Shown: piece by piece, positions 36,696 through 45,131 of the stretch | How positions within the stretch are numbered: position 1 is the stretch's first letter | How the letters are laid out: the number at the start of each line of letters is the position of its first letter | Assembly (NCBI RefSeq): GCF_030123245.1 | Contig: NZ_CP126101.1 | Coordinates: 1,300,501-1,364,500, forward strand | DNA from: Lysinibacillus pakistanensis | Lineage (GTDB): Bacteria; Bacillota; Bacilli; Bacillales_A; Planococcaceae | Length of the DNA: 64,000 nt | Direction of reading: 5' to 3' | Translations under genes and position numbers: made by a program | Notes under the pieces: generated by a model | Seen by the model: only the letters and a program-made list of their open reading frames with translations | What the model was told of the DNA's origin: nothing | Database searches by the model: none

Positions 36696-38435
36696 ATGTT
36701 ACATCAGCTTTCATGGAAAGTCGGTGGGCAACAGGGTGAAGGGATTGAAAGTACAGGTGAGATTTTCTCAATGGCAATGAATCGTTTAGGTTATTTCCTA
36801 TACGGTTATCGTCACTTCTCTTCTCGAATTAAAGGTGGCCATACGAATAATAAAATTACAGTTCGTCCAACAGAGGTACGATCTATTGCGGATGATTTAG
36901 ATATTTTAGTAGCGTTTGACCAAGAAACAATTGACGTTAATTATAAAGAATTAACGGAAAAAGGCGTTATTTTAGCGGATTCTAAATTTGAGCCAGTGAA
37001 GCCGGAAGATTCAAAGGCACCATTATTTGCCGTACCATTTACAGAAGTAGCAGCAGAGTTAGGTACTTCGTTAATGAAAAATATGGTGGCAATTGGAGCA
37101 ACTGCGTCATTGTTAAATTTAGAAAACGAAGTATTCCAAAATGTTGTTGATGATATTTTTGGTAAAAAAGGTGAAGAAGTTGTTCAGAAAAATATGGAGG
37201 CCATTGCACGTGGTCGACAAATCATGAATGACCTGTTAGGTAATCGTGTAGGCGAATGGGAATTAGCTCCAGCTGATGGGAAACGCCGCATGTTTATGAT
37301 TGGTAATGATGCTATTGCACTTGGAGCACTTGCAGCTGGGACACGCTTTATGGCAGCCTATCCAATTACGCCAGCTTCTGAAATTATGGAATACCTAATT
37401 AAAAAATTACCGAAATTCGGTGGTACAGTTATCCAAACAGAAGATGAGATTGCTGCAGCGACAATGGCAATTGGTGCAAACTTCGGTGGTGTTCGTTCCT
37501 TTACAGCTTCAGCTGGACCGGGTCTTTCGTTAATGATGGAAGCAATTGGTCTTTCAGGTATGACAGAGCAGCCACTAGTTGTTGTTGATACACAGCGTGG
37601 TGGTCCATCAACAGGATTACCAACAAAGCAAGAGCAATCAGATTTGATGGCAATGTTATATGGTACGCATGGCGAAATTCCTAAAGTAGTGATTGCACCT
37701 TCAACAATGGAGGAAGCATTTTTTGATACAATCCAAGCCTTTAACATTGCAGAGGAATTACAATTACCAGTTATTCTAATGACTGATTTACAATTATCTC
37801 TAGGTAAACAATCTGTTGAACCATTTGATTACAATAAAATTGAAATCCGTCGCGGGAAAATGGTCATTGATGACATTGAAGAGGCGGCAGATAAAGCTTA
37901 TTTCAAACGTTATGAAAATTCAGAAGATGGTATTTCACCGCGCGTGCTACCTGGTACATTAAATGGTATTCACCATGTAACTGGTGTCGAGCATGATGAA
38001 ACAGGAAAGCCATCGGAAGCAACTGGTAATCGTCAAACACAAATGGATAAACGATTCCGTAAGCTAGCTTCATTAACATTTGATCAGCCAGTTTATATAA
38101 ATGCACCACATGAGGAAGCAGATATTTTACTAGTGGGCTTTAACTCAACACGTGGAGCGATAGAGGAAGTACAAGAACGATTAAATGCTGAGGGCATGAA
38201 GGTAAACCATGCGCATATTCGTTTAATTCATCCATTCCCATCTAAAGAAATAGCACCTTTAGTAGCGACAGCGAAAAAGGTAATTGTTGTGGAAAATAAC
38301 TATACTGGCCAATTAGCCAATATTATGAAAATGAATGTTGGTGGTCACGATAAAATTGAGACGATTACAAAATATAATGGTACACCATTCTTGCCAGGTG
38401 AATTAGAAAATCGTGTGAAGGAGTTGACTCACTAA
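36696..38435 (+). CDS. korA: 2-oxoacid:ferredoxin oxidoreductase, fused gamma-alpha subunit
   Basis: The 579-residue protein has an N-terminal gamma domain (about 1-190, KVGGQQGEGIESTGEIFSMA) fused to the alpha domain (about 195-575, AAYPITPASEIMEYL). This is the KorA type found in Bacillus and actinobacteria. With KorB it oxidatively decarboxylates 2-oxoglutarate (or pyruvate) to the acyl-CoA, reducing ferredoxin. It overlaps korB by one base (TAATG). The exact 2-oxoacid preference cannot be read from the sequence. Confidence 0.93.
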   Translation: MLHQLSWKVGGQQGEGIESTGEIFSMAMNRLGYFLYGYRHFSSRIKGGHTNNKITVRPTEVRSIADDLDILVAFDQETIDVNYKELTEKGVILADSKFEPVKPEDSKAPLFAVPFTEVAAELGTSLMKNMVAIGATASLLNLENEVFQNVVDDIFGKKGEEVVQKNMEAIARGRQIMNDLLGNRVGEWELAPADGKRRMFMIGNDAIALGALAAGTRFMAAYPITPASEIMEYLIKKLPKFGGTVIQTEDEIAAATMAIGANFGGVRSFTASAGPGLSLMMEAIGLSGMTEQPLVVVDTQRGGPSTGLPTKQEQSDLMAMLYGTHGEIPKVVIAPSTMEEAFFDTIQAFNIAEELQLPVILMTDLQLSLGKQSVEPFDYNKIEIRRGKMVIDDIEEAADKAYFKRYENSEDGISPRVLPGTLNGIHHVTGVEHDETGKPSEATGNRQTQMDKRFRKLASLTFDQPVYINAPHEEADILLVGFNSTRGAIEEVQERLNAEGMKVNHAHIRLIHPFPSKEIAPLVATAKKVIVVENNYTGQLANIMKMNVGGHDKIETITKYNGTPFLPGELENRVKELTH

Positions 38436-39301
38436 TGGCAACATTTAAGGATTTTCGAAATACAGTAAAACCAAATTGGTGCCCAGGTTGTGGCGACTTC
38501 TCTGTACAAGCGGCCATTCAACGCGCTGCGGCGAACGTTGGCATCGAGCCAAATGAGCTAGCTGTAATTTCTGGGATTGGCTGTTCGGGCCGTATTTCAG
38601 GCTACATTAATTCTTATGGTTTCCATGGTATCCATGGTCGTGCACTACCGATTGCACAAGGCTTAAAAATGGCGAACCGTGATTTACATGTTATCGCTTC
38701 AGGTGGTGATGGCGATGGCTTTGCAATTGGTATGGGGCATACAATTCATGCAATCCGCCGTAATATTGACATTACTTATATTGTTATGGATAACCAAATT
38801 TACGGTTTAACAAAGGGGCAAACCTCTCCACGTTCAGCGGCAGGCTTTATTACAAAATCTACACCAGGTGGTGCGATTGAGCCTTCCTTAAAACCATTAG
38901 AAGTAGCTTTAACAAGTGGCGCAACTTTTGTCGCACAAGGTTTCTCAACGGATATAAAAGAGTTAACCGCTTTAATTGAAGCAGGTATTAATCATAAAGG
39001 CTTCTCATTCATCAACGTATTCTCACCTTGTGTTACGTATAACAAAGTGAACACGTACGATTGGTTTAAAGAAAACTTAACGAAGCTTGCTGATATCGAA
39101 GGCTATAATAATTCTGACCGTGGTATGGCAATGCGTACAGTGATGGAGCATGAGGGCTTAGTAACAGGTATTATTTATCAAGATACTGAAACAGCTTCAT
39201 ATCAAGAAAAAGTACCAGGCTACTCAGAGCTACCATTAACAGATATTGATATTAAAATGAGCGAAAATGATTTTAATGAATTAGTAAAAGAATTTATGTA
39301 A
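38435..39301 (+). CDS. korB: 2-oxoacid:ferredoxin oxidoreductase, beta subunit
   Basis: The 288-residue beta subunit begins with NWCPGCGDFSVQAA and has GGDGDGFAIGMGHTIHA followed by MDNQIYGLTKGQ, the thiamine-diphosphate/Mg motif. The Cys residues of WCPGC and of SGIGCSG are consistent with an iron-sulfur cluster. It is translationally coupled to korA and closed by a terminator. In several Bacillus genomes this pair is followed directly by miaB; here about 17 kb intervenes. Confidence 0.94.
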   Translation: MATFKDFRNTVKPNWCPGCGDFSVQAAIQRAAANVGIEPNELAVISGIGCSGRISGYINSYGFHGIHGRALPIAQGLKMANRDLHVIASGGDGDGFAIGMGHTIHAIRRNIDITYIVMDNQIYGLTKGQTSPRSAAGFITKSTPGGAIEPSLKPLEVALTSGATFVAQGFSTDIKELTALIEAGINHKGFSFINVFSPCVTYNKVNTYDWFKENLTKLADIEGYNNSDRGMAMRTVMEHEGLVTGIIYQDTETASYQEKVPGYSELPLTDIDIKMSENDFNELVKEFM

Positions 39302-39310
39302 ATCAATAAC

Positions 39311-39345
39311 AAAGCGTATTTAAGAGAGTCTTAAATACGCTTTTT
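39311..39345. terminator. Terminator of korAB, probably bidirectional
   Basis: AAAGCGTATTTAAGA and TCTTAAATACGCTTT pair perfectly with a tiny loop; T run on the plus strand and a shorter one on the minus strand, between convergent genes. Confidence 0.9.
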
Positions 39346-39372
39346 GCATGTTAAAAATCAGCAAGAGACACA

Positions 39373-39696
39373 TTATTGCCCCCAAGGCTGTTCACCATAT
39401 CTTTTGAGCATTACGACTTCGCCATCATTCTTTTTAATACGATTATATACATACTTAATTTTGTATTTATTGTATTTTTCCAATTCGATTTTGTCGTAAA
39501 AATCCTTTGGTAGAGCTAACTCCCGTTCATTAATTAAAAGATAGTGATCTCCGTTCTTCTCCATTATATTTTGTTCATCAATTTTAAAGGTACTTTCGAT
39601 TTGCACATCATTTAAAGTATAAAAACCTACAGCAAACAAGCCTATAAATAAGAGTGATAAACAGATAGCTATCCAATTACCTTTTCTCAAGACCAT
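39373..39696 (-). CDS. Small membrane-anchored protein, unknown function
   Basis: The 107-residue protein has one N-terminal membrane segment (about 10-29, AICLSLLFIGLFAVGFYTL) and a soluble, charged C-terminal part with no motif I recognise. AAGGAGGAG sits only 1-2 bases before the ATG at 39696, so translation may start at the TTG two codons downstream (39690). It is divergent from the ABC transporter genes that follow, and its relation to them is unknown. Confidence 0.65.
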   Translation of the reverse strand: MVLRKGNWIAICLSLLFIGLFAVGFYTLNDVQIESTFKIDEQNIMEKNGDHYLLINERELALPKDFYDKIELEKYNKYKIKYVYNRIKKNDGEVVMLKRYGEQPWGQ

Positions 39697-39787
39697 CTCC
39701 TCCTTTTTTTATCTTTATCTTTTATACGAATAATCCATAAGATAGTTTCAAATTCTCCCGTTATTACGACTAACAACAATAAAAAAT

Positions 39788-39826
39788 TTAAATCCTTATT
39801 AAATCCTTATAATTATTTTCTACATT
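39788..39826 (+). promoter_or_regulatory. 11-bp tandem repeat and promoter: candidate response-regulator site
   Basis: TTAAATCCTTA occurs twice head to tail with no gap (39788-39798, 39799-39809). TACATT at 39821-39826 is a plausible -10, which puts the second repeat over the -35 where no good hexamer exists. An 11-bp period is what tandem OmpR-family dimers such as SpaR bind. The response regulator encoded at 42074 is the obvious candidate. Confidence 0.7.
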
Positions 39827-39854
39827 AAAGTCATCGAAAGGATGATGACTTTAA

Positions 39855-40562
39855 ATGGATACTATTATTTTAAAAACCGAAAATCTGAGTAAAAGCTTTA
39901 AGGGACAAAAAATTGTAGAGGATTTGTCGCTGAGGATACCACGCAATACTGTCTATGGCTTACTAGGCCCTAATGGAGCTGGAAAATCAACAACATTAAA
40001 AATGATGACTGGTATGCTGCGTCCAAGTACAGGTAAAATATTATTTAATGGACATGAATGGAATCGCAATGATTTACATGATATTGGTGTATTAATTGAA
40101 ACACCGCCCCTATATGAAAATTTAACGGCAAGAGAAAATCTGAAAGTCCGAACGATTGCGCTTGGATTACCAGCATCACGTATTGATGAGGTATTAAGGA
40201 TTGTTGATTTGACCAATACAGGGAAAAAAAGAGCCGGACAATTTTCCTTAGGCATGAAACAGCGTTTAGGAATAGCTATTGCACTGTTAAACTATCCAAA
40301 GCTTTTAATTCTAGACGAACCAACGAATGGGCTTGATCCAATTGGCATTCAAGAGCTAAGAAAATTAATTCGATCATTTCCAGAGCTGGGTATTACAGTC
40401 ATATTATCAAGCCACATCCTGTCAGAAGTGGAGCAGGTCGTTGATGAAATAGGGATTATTGCAGGAGGAAAATTAGGCTATCAGGGAGCTGCACCACAGG
40501 GACAGGAATTAGAAGCATTATTTATGCAGGTAGTGTCTGCTAGTAGAAAGGCAGGCAATTAG
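39855..40562 (+). CDS. Lantibiotic-protection type ABC transporter, ATP-binding subunit (LanF/BcrA/CprA-like)
   Basis: The 235-residue ATPase has Walker A GPNGAGKST, the signature FSLGMKQRLGIA and Walker B LLILDEPTNGLDP. The short C-terminus and the HEWNRNDLHDIGVLIETPPLY Q-loop region are typical of the bacitracin/lantibiotic immunity group. It leads a five-gene set: ATPase, two dissimilar permeases, response regulator, kinase. No lantibiotic precursor or modification gene is nearby, so the role is likely defence against external peptides. ATPase and first permease are separated by one base. Confidence 0.92.
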   Translation: MDTIILKTENLSKSFKGQKIVEDLSLRIPRNTVYGLLGPNGAGKSTTLKMMTGMLRPSTGKILFNGHEWNRNDLHDIGVLIETPPLYENLTARENLKVRTIALGLPASRIDEVLRIVDLTNTGKKRAGQFSLGMKQRLGIAIALLNYPKLLILDEPTNGLDPIGIQELRKLIRSFPELGITVILSSHILSEVEQVVDEIGIIAGGKLGYQGAAPQGQELEALFMQVVSASRKAGN

Positions 40563-40563
40563 T

Positions 40564-41292
40564 ATGATTTCCATAGTGAGGGCTGAAAGATTAAAATGGA
40601 AAAAGACATTTATTGTTAAATTAGTTTGGCTAGCACCCATAGTGGCGATAGTACTCACTGCATTATTAATGGGAGGAAGCTTTTTTCAAAAGGGTGCTTA
40701 TAATTGGTGGTATACAATGCTCTTACCAGGTGCTCTGACGATATGTTGTGCAATAGTGATGGAAAAAGATGCTAAATTGAAATATCATAGTATTCTCGCA
40801 CTGCCGATTGATCTGAAGAAGATCTGGTTTGGCAAAATACTTGCATGCAGTGCCTGGTTGTTATTAATTTCACTTATTTTCTTTGCAGGAATTACTGCTG
40901 GTGGAATACTTTTTGGCAATAGCTTTTCTTTCATAAATAGTCTTACAGGTAGTTTATTAATTTTTGTCACATTTTTATGGCAAATTCCACTTTGTTTATT
41001 CCTTGCGGCAAAATTAGGAACTTATATGGCGATTTTTATAAATATAGTTGGCAATCTTGCTGGTATGATTGCATTTGCAAATGGAGAGTTTTGGTATAGA
41101 GTTCCTTATGCCATTACAGCAAGACTAATTTGTCCAACTCTTGAGATTTTACCAAATGGTTTGCCAGTGCCTGAGGGCAGCCCGTTATTAAGCATGTCGG
41201 TTATAGTTCCTGGCATTGTAATTGCTTTAGCATGGTTTGCATTAATCAGCTTCTTCACTGCCCGTTGGTTTCAGAAAAGGGAGGCGAAATAG
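40564..41292 (+). CDS. Lantibiotic-protection ABC transporter permease, LanE/MutE-like
   Basis: The 242-residue protein has six predicted membrane segments. The start ISIVRAERLKWKKTF and PGALTICCAIVMEKDAKLKYHSILALP are characteristic of the MutE/EpiE family. Forms the membrane channel with the LanG-like partner encoded next (3-bp gap). The identification as MutE/EpiE type is based on pattern recognition, not on an alignment. Confidence 0.85.
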   Translation: MISIVRAERLKWKKTFIVKLVWLAPIVAIVLTALLMGGSFFQKGAYNWWYTMLLPGALTICCAIVMEKDAKLKYHSILALPIDLKKIWFGKILACSAWLLLISLIFFAGITAGGILFGNSFSFINSLTGSLLIFVTFLWQIPLCLFLAAKLGTYMAIFINIVGNLAGMIAFANGEFWYRVPYAITARLICPTLEILPNGLPVPEGSPLLSMSVIVPGIVIALAWFALISFFTARWFQKREAK

Positions 41293-41295
41293 TAT

Positions 41296-42051
41296 ATGGT
41301 AATGTTAAGATTACTGAGAGCTGAGTTTGTTAAAGTAAAAAGAACGCCATTTTTACTAACTCATTTCCTTGTACCGATTATTATTTCCGGGTTGTTTTTA
41401 GCATACTATTCTTATTCACCATGGAATTTTGATTGGAAAATATCCGGTTATTTTCAGGCTCTTTCATGTGGGTTTCCAATTATTATTGGATTAGTTTGTG
41501 CAATGGCTGCGGAGCAAGAAGCAAAGGCAGGACATTTTCAGGAGATGCTAACAGCTACTAAAACAAAAATAATTGCCTATTTAAGCAAGTTGCTACTGTT
41601 ATTGTTATTTAGTTTTGGAGCAATATTACTGTCCTTCGGTATTTTTAGTGTTGGTTTTATTGAACTTTTGCATGAAGATACTTTTGGTTATCAATTTTAT
41701 TTCATAGCTGGATGTATTCTATTTGTTAGCTTTGCATTTTTATATATTTTACATTTTTTTGTTAGTCTTCAATTTGGTAAAGGTGCCTCAATCGGATTAG
41801 GTATTGTGGGATCGCTATTAGTAGCCTTACTCCTCACTGGACTAGGTGATGGTATTTGGTCATTTATACCTTATGGTTGGGGTGGTCACTTTGTTTCATT
41901 GTGGGCAATGAAGGAGTCCGGGCTTGATCTATCGACGGTAGAAATAGGACTCCAGGAAGGTATTATTGCTTCAGTTTGCGGAACATTGCTAGCGTTAGTC
42001 CTATCTTGTTTATGGTTCTGGAGATGGGAAGGAAGAAAAACAGAAAGCTAG
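41296..42051 (+). CDS. Lantibiotic-protection ABC transporter permease, LanG/MutG-like
   Basis: The 251-residue protein has six membrane segments. RLLRAEFVKVKRTPFLLTHFLVP at the N-terminus and AAEQEAKAGHFQEMLTATKTK in the first loop fit the MutG/EpiG family. LanE and LanG usually appear together, which strengthens both calls. The ATG at 41302 is a close alternative start. The response regulator follows after 22 bp. Confidence 0.85.
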   Translation: MVMLRLLRAEFVKVKRTPFLLTHFLVPIIISGLFLAYYSYSPWNFDWKISGYFQALSCGFPIIIGLVCAMAAEQEAKAGHFQEMLTATKTKIIAYLSKLLLLLLFSFGAILLSFGIFSVGFIELLHEDTFGYQFYFIAGCILFVSFAFLYILHFFVSLQFGKGASIGLGIVGSLLVALLLTGLGDGIWSFIPYGWGGHFVSLWAMKESGLDLSTVEIGLQEGIIASVCGTLLALVLSCLWFWRWEGRKTES

Positions 42052-42073
42052 GGAAAATGATGAGGATAGAAGT

Positions 42074-42736
42074 ATGGCAAAAATATTAGCAGTGGATGAT
42101 GAAAAAGATATTTTAGTATTGATAAAAAATGCATTACTAAAAGACGAACATTTAGTAACGGCAGTCTCTGATGCGACAGAAGTAAGTAAAATGAATCTTG
42201 GTGCTTTCGATTTAATTTTATTGGATGTGATGATGCCCGAAATGGATGGATTTACTTTATGTGGCCAAATACGTCATGCTGTAGATTGTCCTATCCTTTT
42301 TTTAACGGCTAAATCGTTGGAGGAGGATCTAATGTATGGTCTAGGTCTTGGTGCAGATGATTATATTATCAAGCCGTTTGGAATTGGGGAGCTGCGTGCA
42401 AGAGTGAATGCGCATTTGAGACGTGAAAAAAGAGAAAGACGTAGCATTCTTTTTGTAGATAACGTTCACTTCAATCTATCTGGCAAAGAGCTGTTTGTAA
42501 ATGAAGTTAAGGTAATGCTGACAAAAAGCGAATATGAAATATGCGAATTTCTAGCTCGAAATCGGGGACAGGTGTTTTCTAAAGAAAAGATTTATGAAAC
42601 TATTTTTGGGTTTGATGGGAAAAGTGACAGTACAGCAATCACTGAGCATATTAAAAATATTCGTTCGAAGCTTCATGCCTTTGATGTGGACGCCATTGAC
42701 ACTGTTTGGGGGATTGGATATAAGTGGAGACAATGA
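42074..42736 (+). CDS. OmpR/PhoB-family response regulator of the ABC transporter
   Basis: The 220-residue protein has a receiver domain with acidic pocket D8-D9, phosphoacceptor D51 (LLDVMMPEMDGF) and a conserved LTAKS, and a C-terminal winged helix ending in DTVWGIGYKWRQ. It is closest in pattern to the NisR/SpaR/CprR group. The gene overlaps the kinase gene by 4 bp if that starts at 42733. It probably binds the 11-bp tandem repeat upstream of the ATPase gene. Confidence 0.92.
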   Translation: MAKILAVDDEKDILVLIKNALLKDEHLVTAVSDATEVSKMNLGAFDLILLDVMMPEMDGFTLCGQIRHAVDCPILFLTAKSLEEDLMYGLGLGADDYIIKPFGIGELRARVNAHLRREKRERRSILFVDNVHFNLSGKELFVNEVKVMLTKSEYEICEFLARNRGQVFSKEKIYETIFGFDGKSDSTAITEHIKNIRSKLHAFDVDAIDTVWGIGYKWRQ

Positions 42737-44094
42737 GGCCTAATAAAGGAATACGTTTACATACTTTTTTTCTTCGATATCTCTTTTTCCTAAGTTTAGG
42801 TGTCATTCTGTTAGTAGTACTACTGCTCGGTTTAACGTTGTTTGCACTTTCTACCAATATCGTATTACCAGCAAATTATGCAGAAACTCAAATTTCGTTA
42901 TCAAGGGATCGTATTGCATCTAGTAGTTCAGTTACAGCTGATATGATCCCGGATCTTGTTGATTACGCAGTCTTTTCTAAAGAAGGTAAATTTCTTGCAG
43001 GAAATCTTTCAAATAAGGAAGCTTTTAAAGCTTGGGATGCAATGACAAAAAAGCATTCTCAAAGTATCACTCATTTTTATTCGTTTATAGAGCGGGAAAA
43101 TGAGATTTGTATATTACGGTATGATTTAGTGCCACAGTATCGTTCGGCTATTATGAGGAAGTATTTACCCAATCCACAACTATTAGATATTCTATTGTTT
43201 ATTATAGGGGTTATAACTATAGCAACTGTCCTTGCAATCCATTTTGGAAGAAAGCTAAAGAAAAAAATGTTTAGCTTGCAGGAAGCTATTGAAAAAATAC
43301 AAAATCAAAATTTAGATTTTAGTATTAACTCAACAGGAATTCGTGAAATTGATGATATATCCATCTCACTAGAGCAGATGAAAAGAGCGTTAAACAACTC
43401 ATTAAAGCAGCAATGGGATTTAGAGCGAGCACGAAGAGAACAAATATCAGCTCTTGCTCATGATTTGAAAACACCTCTTACCATTATTCGAGGAAATGCA
43501 GAGCTTTTACAGGACACTGTCCAAGATGAGACACAAAAAGAATATAATGACTATATTTTAAAAAATACGATAGAAATTGAAAAGTTTACAAAACAGCTAA
43601 TAGATTTATCGAAAATGGAGCAAAAAGTTGTTAGTGAAAAAGTGAATGTAGAAATGGATGCATTTATTCTACAGCTAGAACATCAAATGAAGGCTCTGTC
43701 TTTAGAAAAATGCCTTGAAGTGATTGTTGAAAAGAACAATCTTCCAGCTTCAATCTTTATGGATAAAGAGCTTTTTTATCGAGCAATGTTGAATCTGATT
43801 GTCAATGCAGTAGAGCATTCGCCAATTAAAAGTAAAGTCATATTATTTGTTCAAGGAGAGATGAATTTCGTTCATTTTACTGTAGTCGATAGTGGTGCTG
43901 GTTTTTCAGCAAAAGATTTAAAGGAAGCCACAAAGCAGTTTTATCGAGGAGATCCAAGTAGAAACTCAGCAAATCATCATGGTATGGGGCTTTATATTGC
44001 CCAATCTATCATTACTAAACATGGTGGAACGTTGACACTCGAAAATGATTCAATGTCTGGTGGAGGTAAGGTAACCATTACGATTCCAATCTAA
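42733..44094 (+). CDS. Sensor histidine kinase of the ABC transporter
   Basis: The 453-residue kinase has two membrane segments (about 12-38 and 147-168), an extracytoplasmic sensor of about 105 residues, a HAMP-like linker, H243 in ALAHDLKTPLTIIRGN, and an ATPase domain with N, G1 (DSGAGFS) and G2 (HGMGLYIAQ) boxes. The DLKTPL H-box and the roughly 100-residue extracellular loop match the SpaK/NisK/CprK group, which senses lantibiotics. The ATG at 42733 overlaps the regulator stop; a GTG three codons upstream is possible. Confidence 0.9.
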   Translation: MRPNKGIRLHTFFLRYLFFLSLGVILLVVLLLGLTLFALSTNIVLPANYAETQISLSRDRIASSSSVTADMIPDLVDYAVFSKEGKFLAGNLSNKEAFKAWDAMTKKHSQSITHFYSFIERENEICILRYDLVPQYRSAIMRKYLPNPQLLDILLFIIGVITIATVLAIHFGRKLKKKMFSLQEAIEKIQNQNLDFSINSTGIREIDDISISLEQMKRALNNSLKQQWDLERARREQISALAHDLKTPLTIIRGNAELLQDTVQDETQKEYNDYILKNTIEIEKFTKQLIDLSKMEQKVVSEKVNVEMDAFILQLEHQMKALSLEKCLEVIVEKNNLPASIFMDKELFYRAMLNLIVNAVEHSPIKSKVILFVQGEMNFVHFTVVDSGAGFSAKDLKEATKQFYRGDPSRNSANHHGMGLYIAQSIITKHGGTLTLENDSMSGGGKVTITIPI

Positions 44095-44100
44095 CCTTAA

Positions 44101-44137
44101 AAAGAATGAATTTAGCGTAGAGCTAAATTCATTCTTT
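44101..44137 (+). terminator. Hairpin terminator of the kinase gene (left copy of an inverted pair)
   Basis: AAAGAATGAATTTAGC and GCTAAATTCATTCTTT form a perfect 16-bp stem with loop GTAGA. A related hairpin occurs at 44834-44873 with flanks in opposite orientation. Confidence 0.85.
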
Positions 44138-44197
44138 CATAGTGTTGAAAAACTAAATGGTCAAGGGACTCTTTGTGAATATTTAGTCAAAAAGAAG

Positions 44198-44328
44198 GTG
44201 ATTTCCGTTCCAGGCTACTCGCTTTCCAGTGGGCGAGCGACGAGCCGCTTCCTGCGCTGACGCTCCGTGCAGGGTCTCGTCTGTCTCGCTATCCCACGGG
44301 AGTCGAGTAGCCTTGCACTCCAATCAGC
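44198..44328. repeat. Long imperfect inverted-repeat element, Bacillaceae-type
   Basis: Ends GGCTACTCG and CGAGTAGCC are perfectly complementary, and outer sequences (GATTTCCGTTCCA and TGCACTCCAATC) continue the pairing imperfectly. The GC-rich centre (CGCTTTCCAGTGGGCG ... CTCGTCTGTCTCGC) also pairs with itself, so the whole 130 bp folds into one hairpin. It is much GC-richer than its surroundings. I recall similar sequences dispersed in Bacillaceae genomes, but cannot verify that here. Confidence 0.75.
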
Positions 44329-44491
44329 AATAGTGTAGAACTTTAAATATTTTCTTTCCTCAAAAGTAATGTAAAAGCATGTTACTCACCATCATTAAAT
44401 GGATAGAATAGTGGTACAATTCTATAGCTGTCAACCTACATTTTATGCATAAAACTACTTTGTAACTTTACAAAAGTCACTTATTAAAATG

Positions 44492-44527
44492 TAACCATCA
44501 CTATTTTGCGCAAAATAGTGATGGTTA
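44492..44527. repeat. Perfect 36-bp palindrome
   Basis: The left arm TAACCATCACTATTTTGC is exactly the reverse complement of the right arm. No T run follows on either strand, so it does not look like a terminator. It may be a protein-binding site or a stem in a transcribed region. It lies midway between two repeat elements. Confidence 0.9.
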
Positions 44528-44589
44528 AGACTTCAAAATTTATCACTATACTTTTATGTGAAATGCCAGAAGAAAATACTATGAGCAGT

Positions 44590-44768
44590 GGTTTATTGGA
44601 GTGTAGACTGAGTGACTTCTTGGGGATTCAACGTCACAGATGAGGCCTGGAGCTTCACAACGCGAGTGAAGCGGTTCATCGGAAGCCCCCAGGAAGCTCT
44701 GCTCAGCGCGAAAGCGAAGCGTCAGCGGCAAAGCATTCAGTCGGAACAGAGATCAACCCCTTGTTTTA
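44590..44768. repeat. Second GC-rich hairpin-type repeat element
   Basis: Begins TTGGAGTGTAGACTGAGTGA and ends TCGGAACAGAGATCAACC. Internal arms such as CTTGGGGA / CCCCCAGG and TTCAC/GTGAA pair. An apparent ORF across it (44612-44815) has biased, repeat-like composition and no ribosome-binding site. Related to the 44198-44328 element in its ends (TTGGAGTG versus CACTCCAA), but not the same sequence. Confidence 0.65.
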
Positions 44769-44833
44769 AAAAAGGCTATGCTTTTTATTTTGTCACCTTG
44801 ATTTCATTGACATAACAGTATTTCAACAACATG

Positions 44834-44876
44834 AAAGAATGAATTTAGCGTAGAGCTAAATTCATTCTTTTTTCTC
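44834..44876 (+). terminator. Hairpin with T run, right copy of an inverted pair
   Basis: AAAGAATGAATTTAGC / GCTAAATTCATTCTTT again, with loop GTAGA, followed by TTTTTTCTC. No gene precedes it in the plus orientation for about 740 bp. The gap to 45131 downstream contains no recognisable feature beyond AT-rich DNA. Confidence 0.75.
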
Positions 44877-45131
44877 TTTATTTTGGACAGCGTAGTGTTA
44901 TACAGTTCATTAGGCCATATGTACAGATTGGCGTTTAATTAGATATAAAGAAAACAATTAACATTCCTCAATGGTGAGGGGCTATAAAAGTTTTTATAAT
45001 AAAACAGCTTTCCATTAAATGCTTTAGTTTAAATAGCTGACAACTATTCACTTCAGCAAAGTTGTTTTCAAATGCCTGTACACCAATGATATAACAGTGA
45101 TTTAGTATAGAATTTTAAAAGGAGGAATGCT

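Noticed and set aside
44612..44815. ORF in the repeat island
   Set aside because: Lies wholly within a hairpin-type repeat element; no ribosome-binding site, composition typical of the repeat.
44095..45131. Intact insertion sequence or transposase remnant
   Set aside because: No transposase-like reading frame and no target duplication seen; only folded repeat elements are present.
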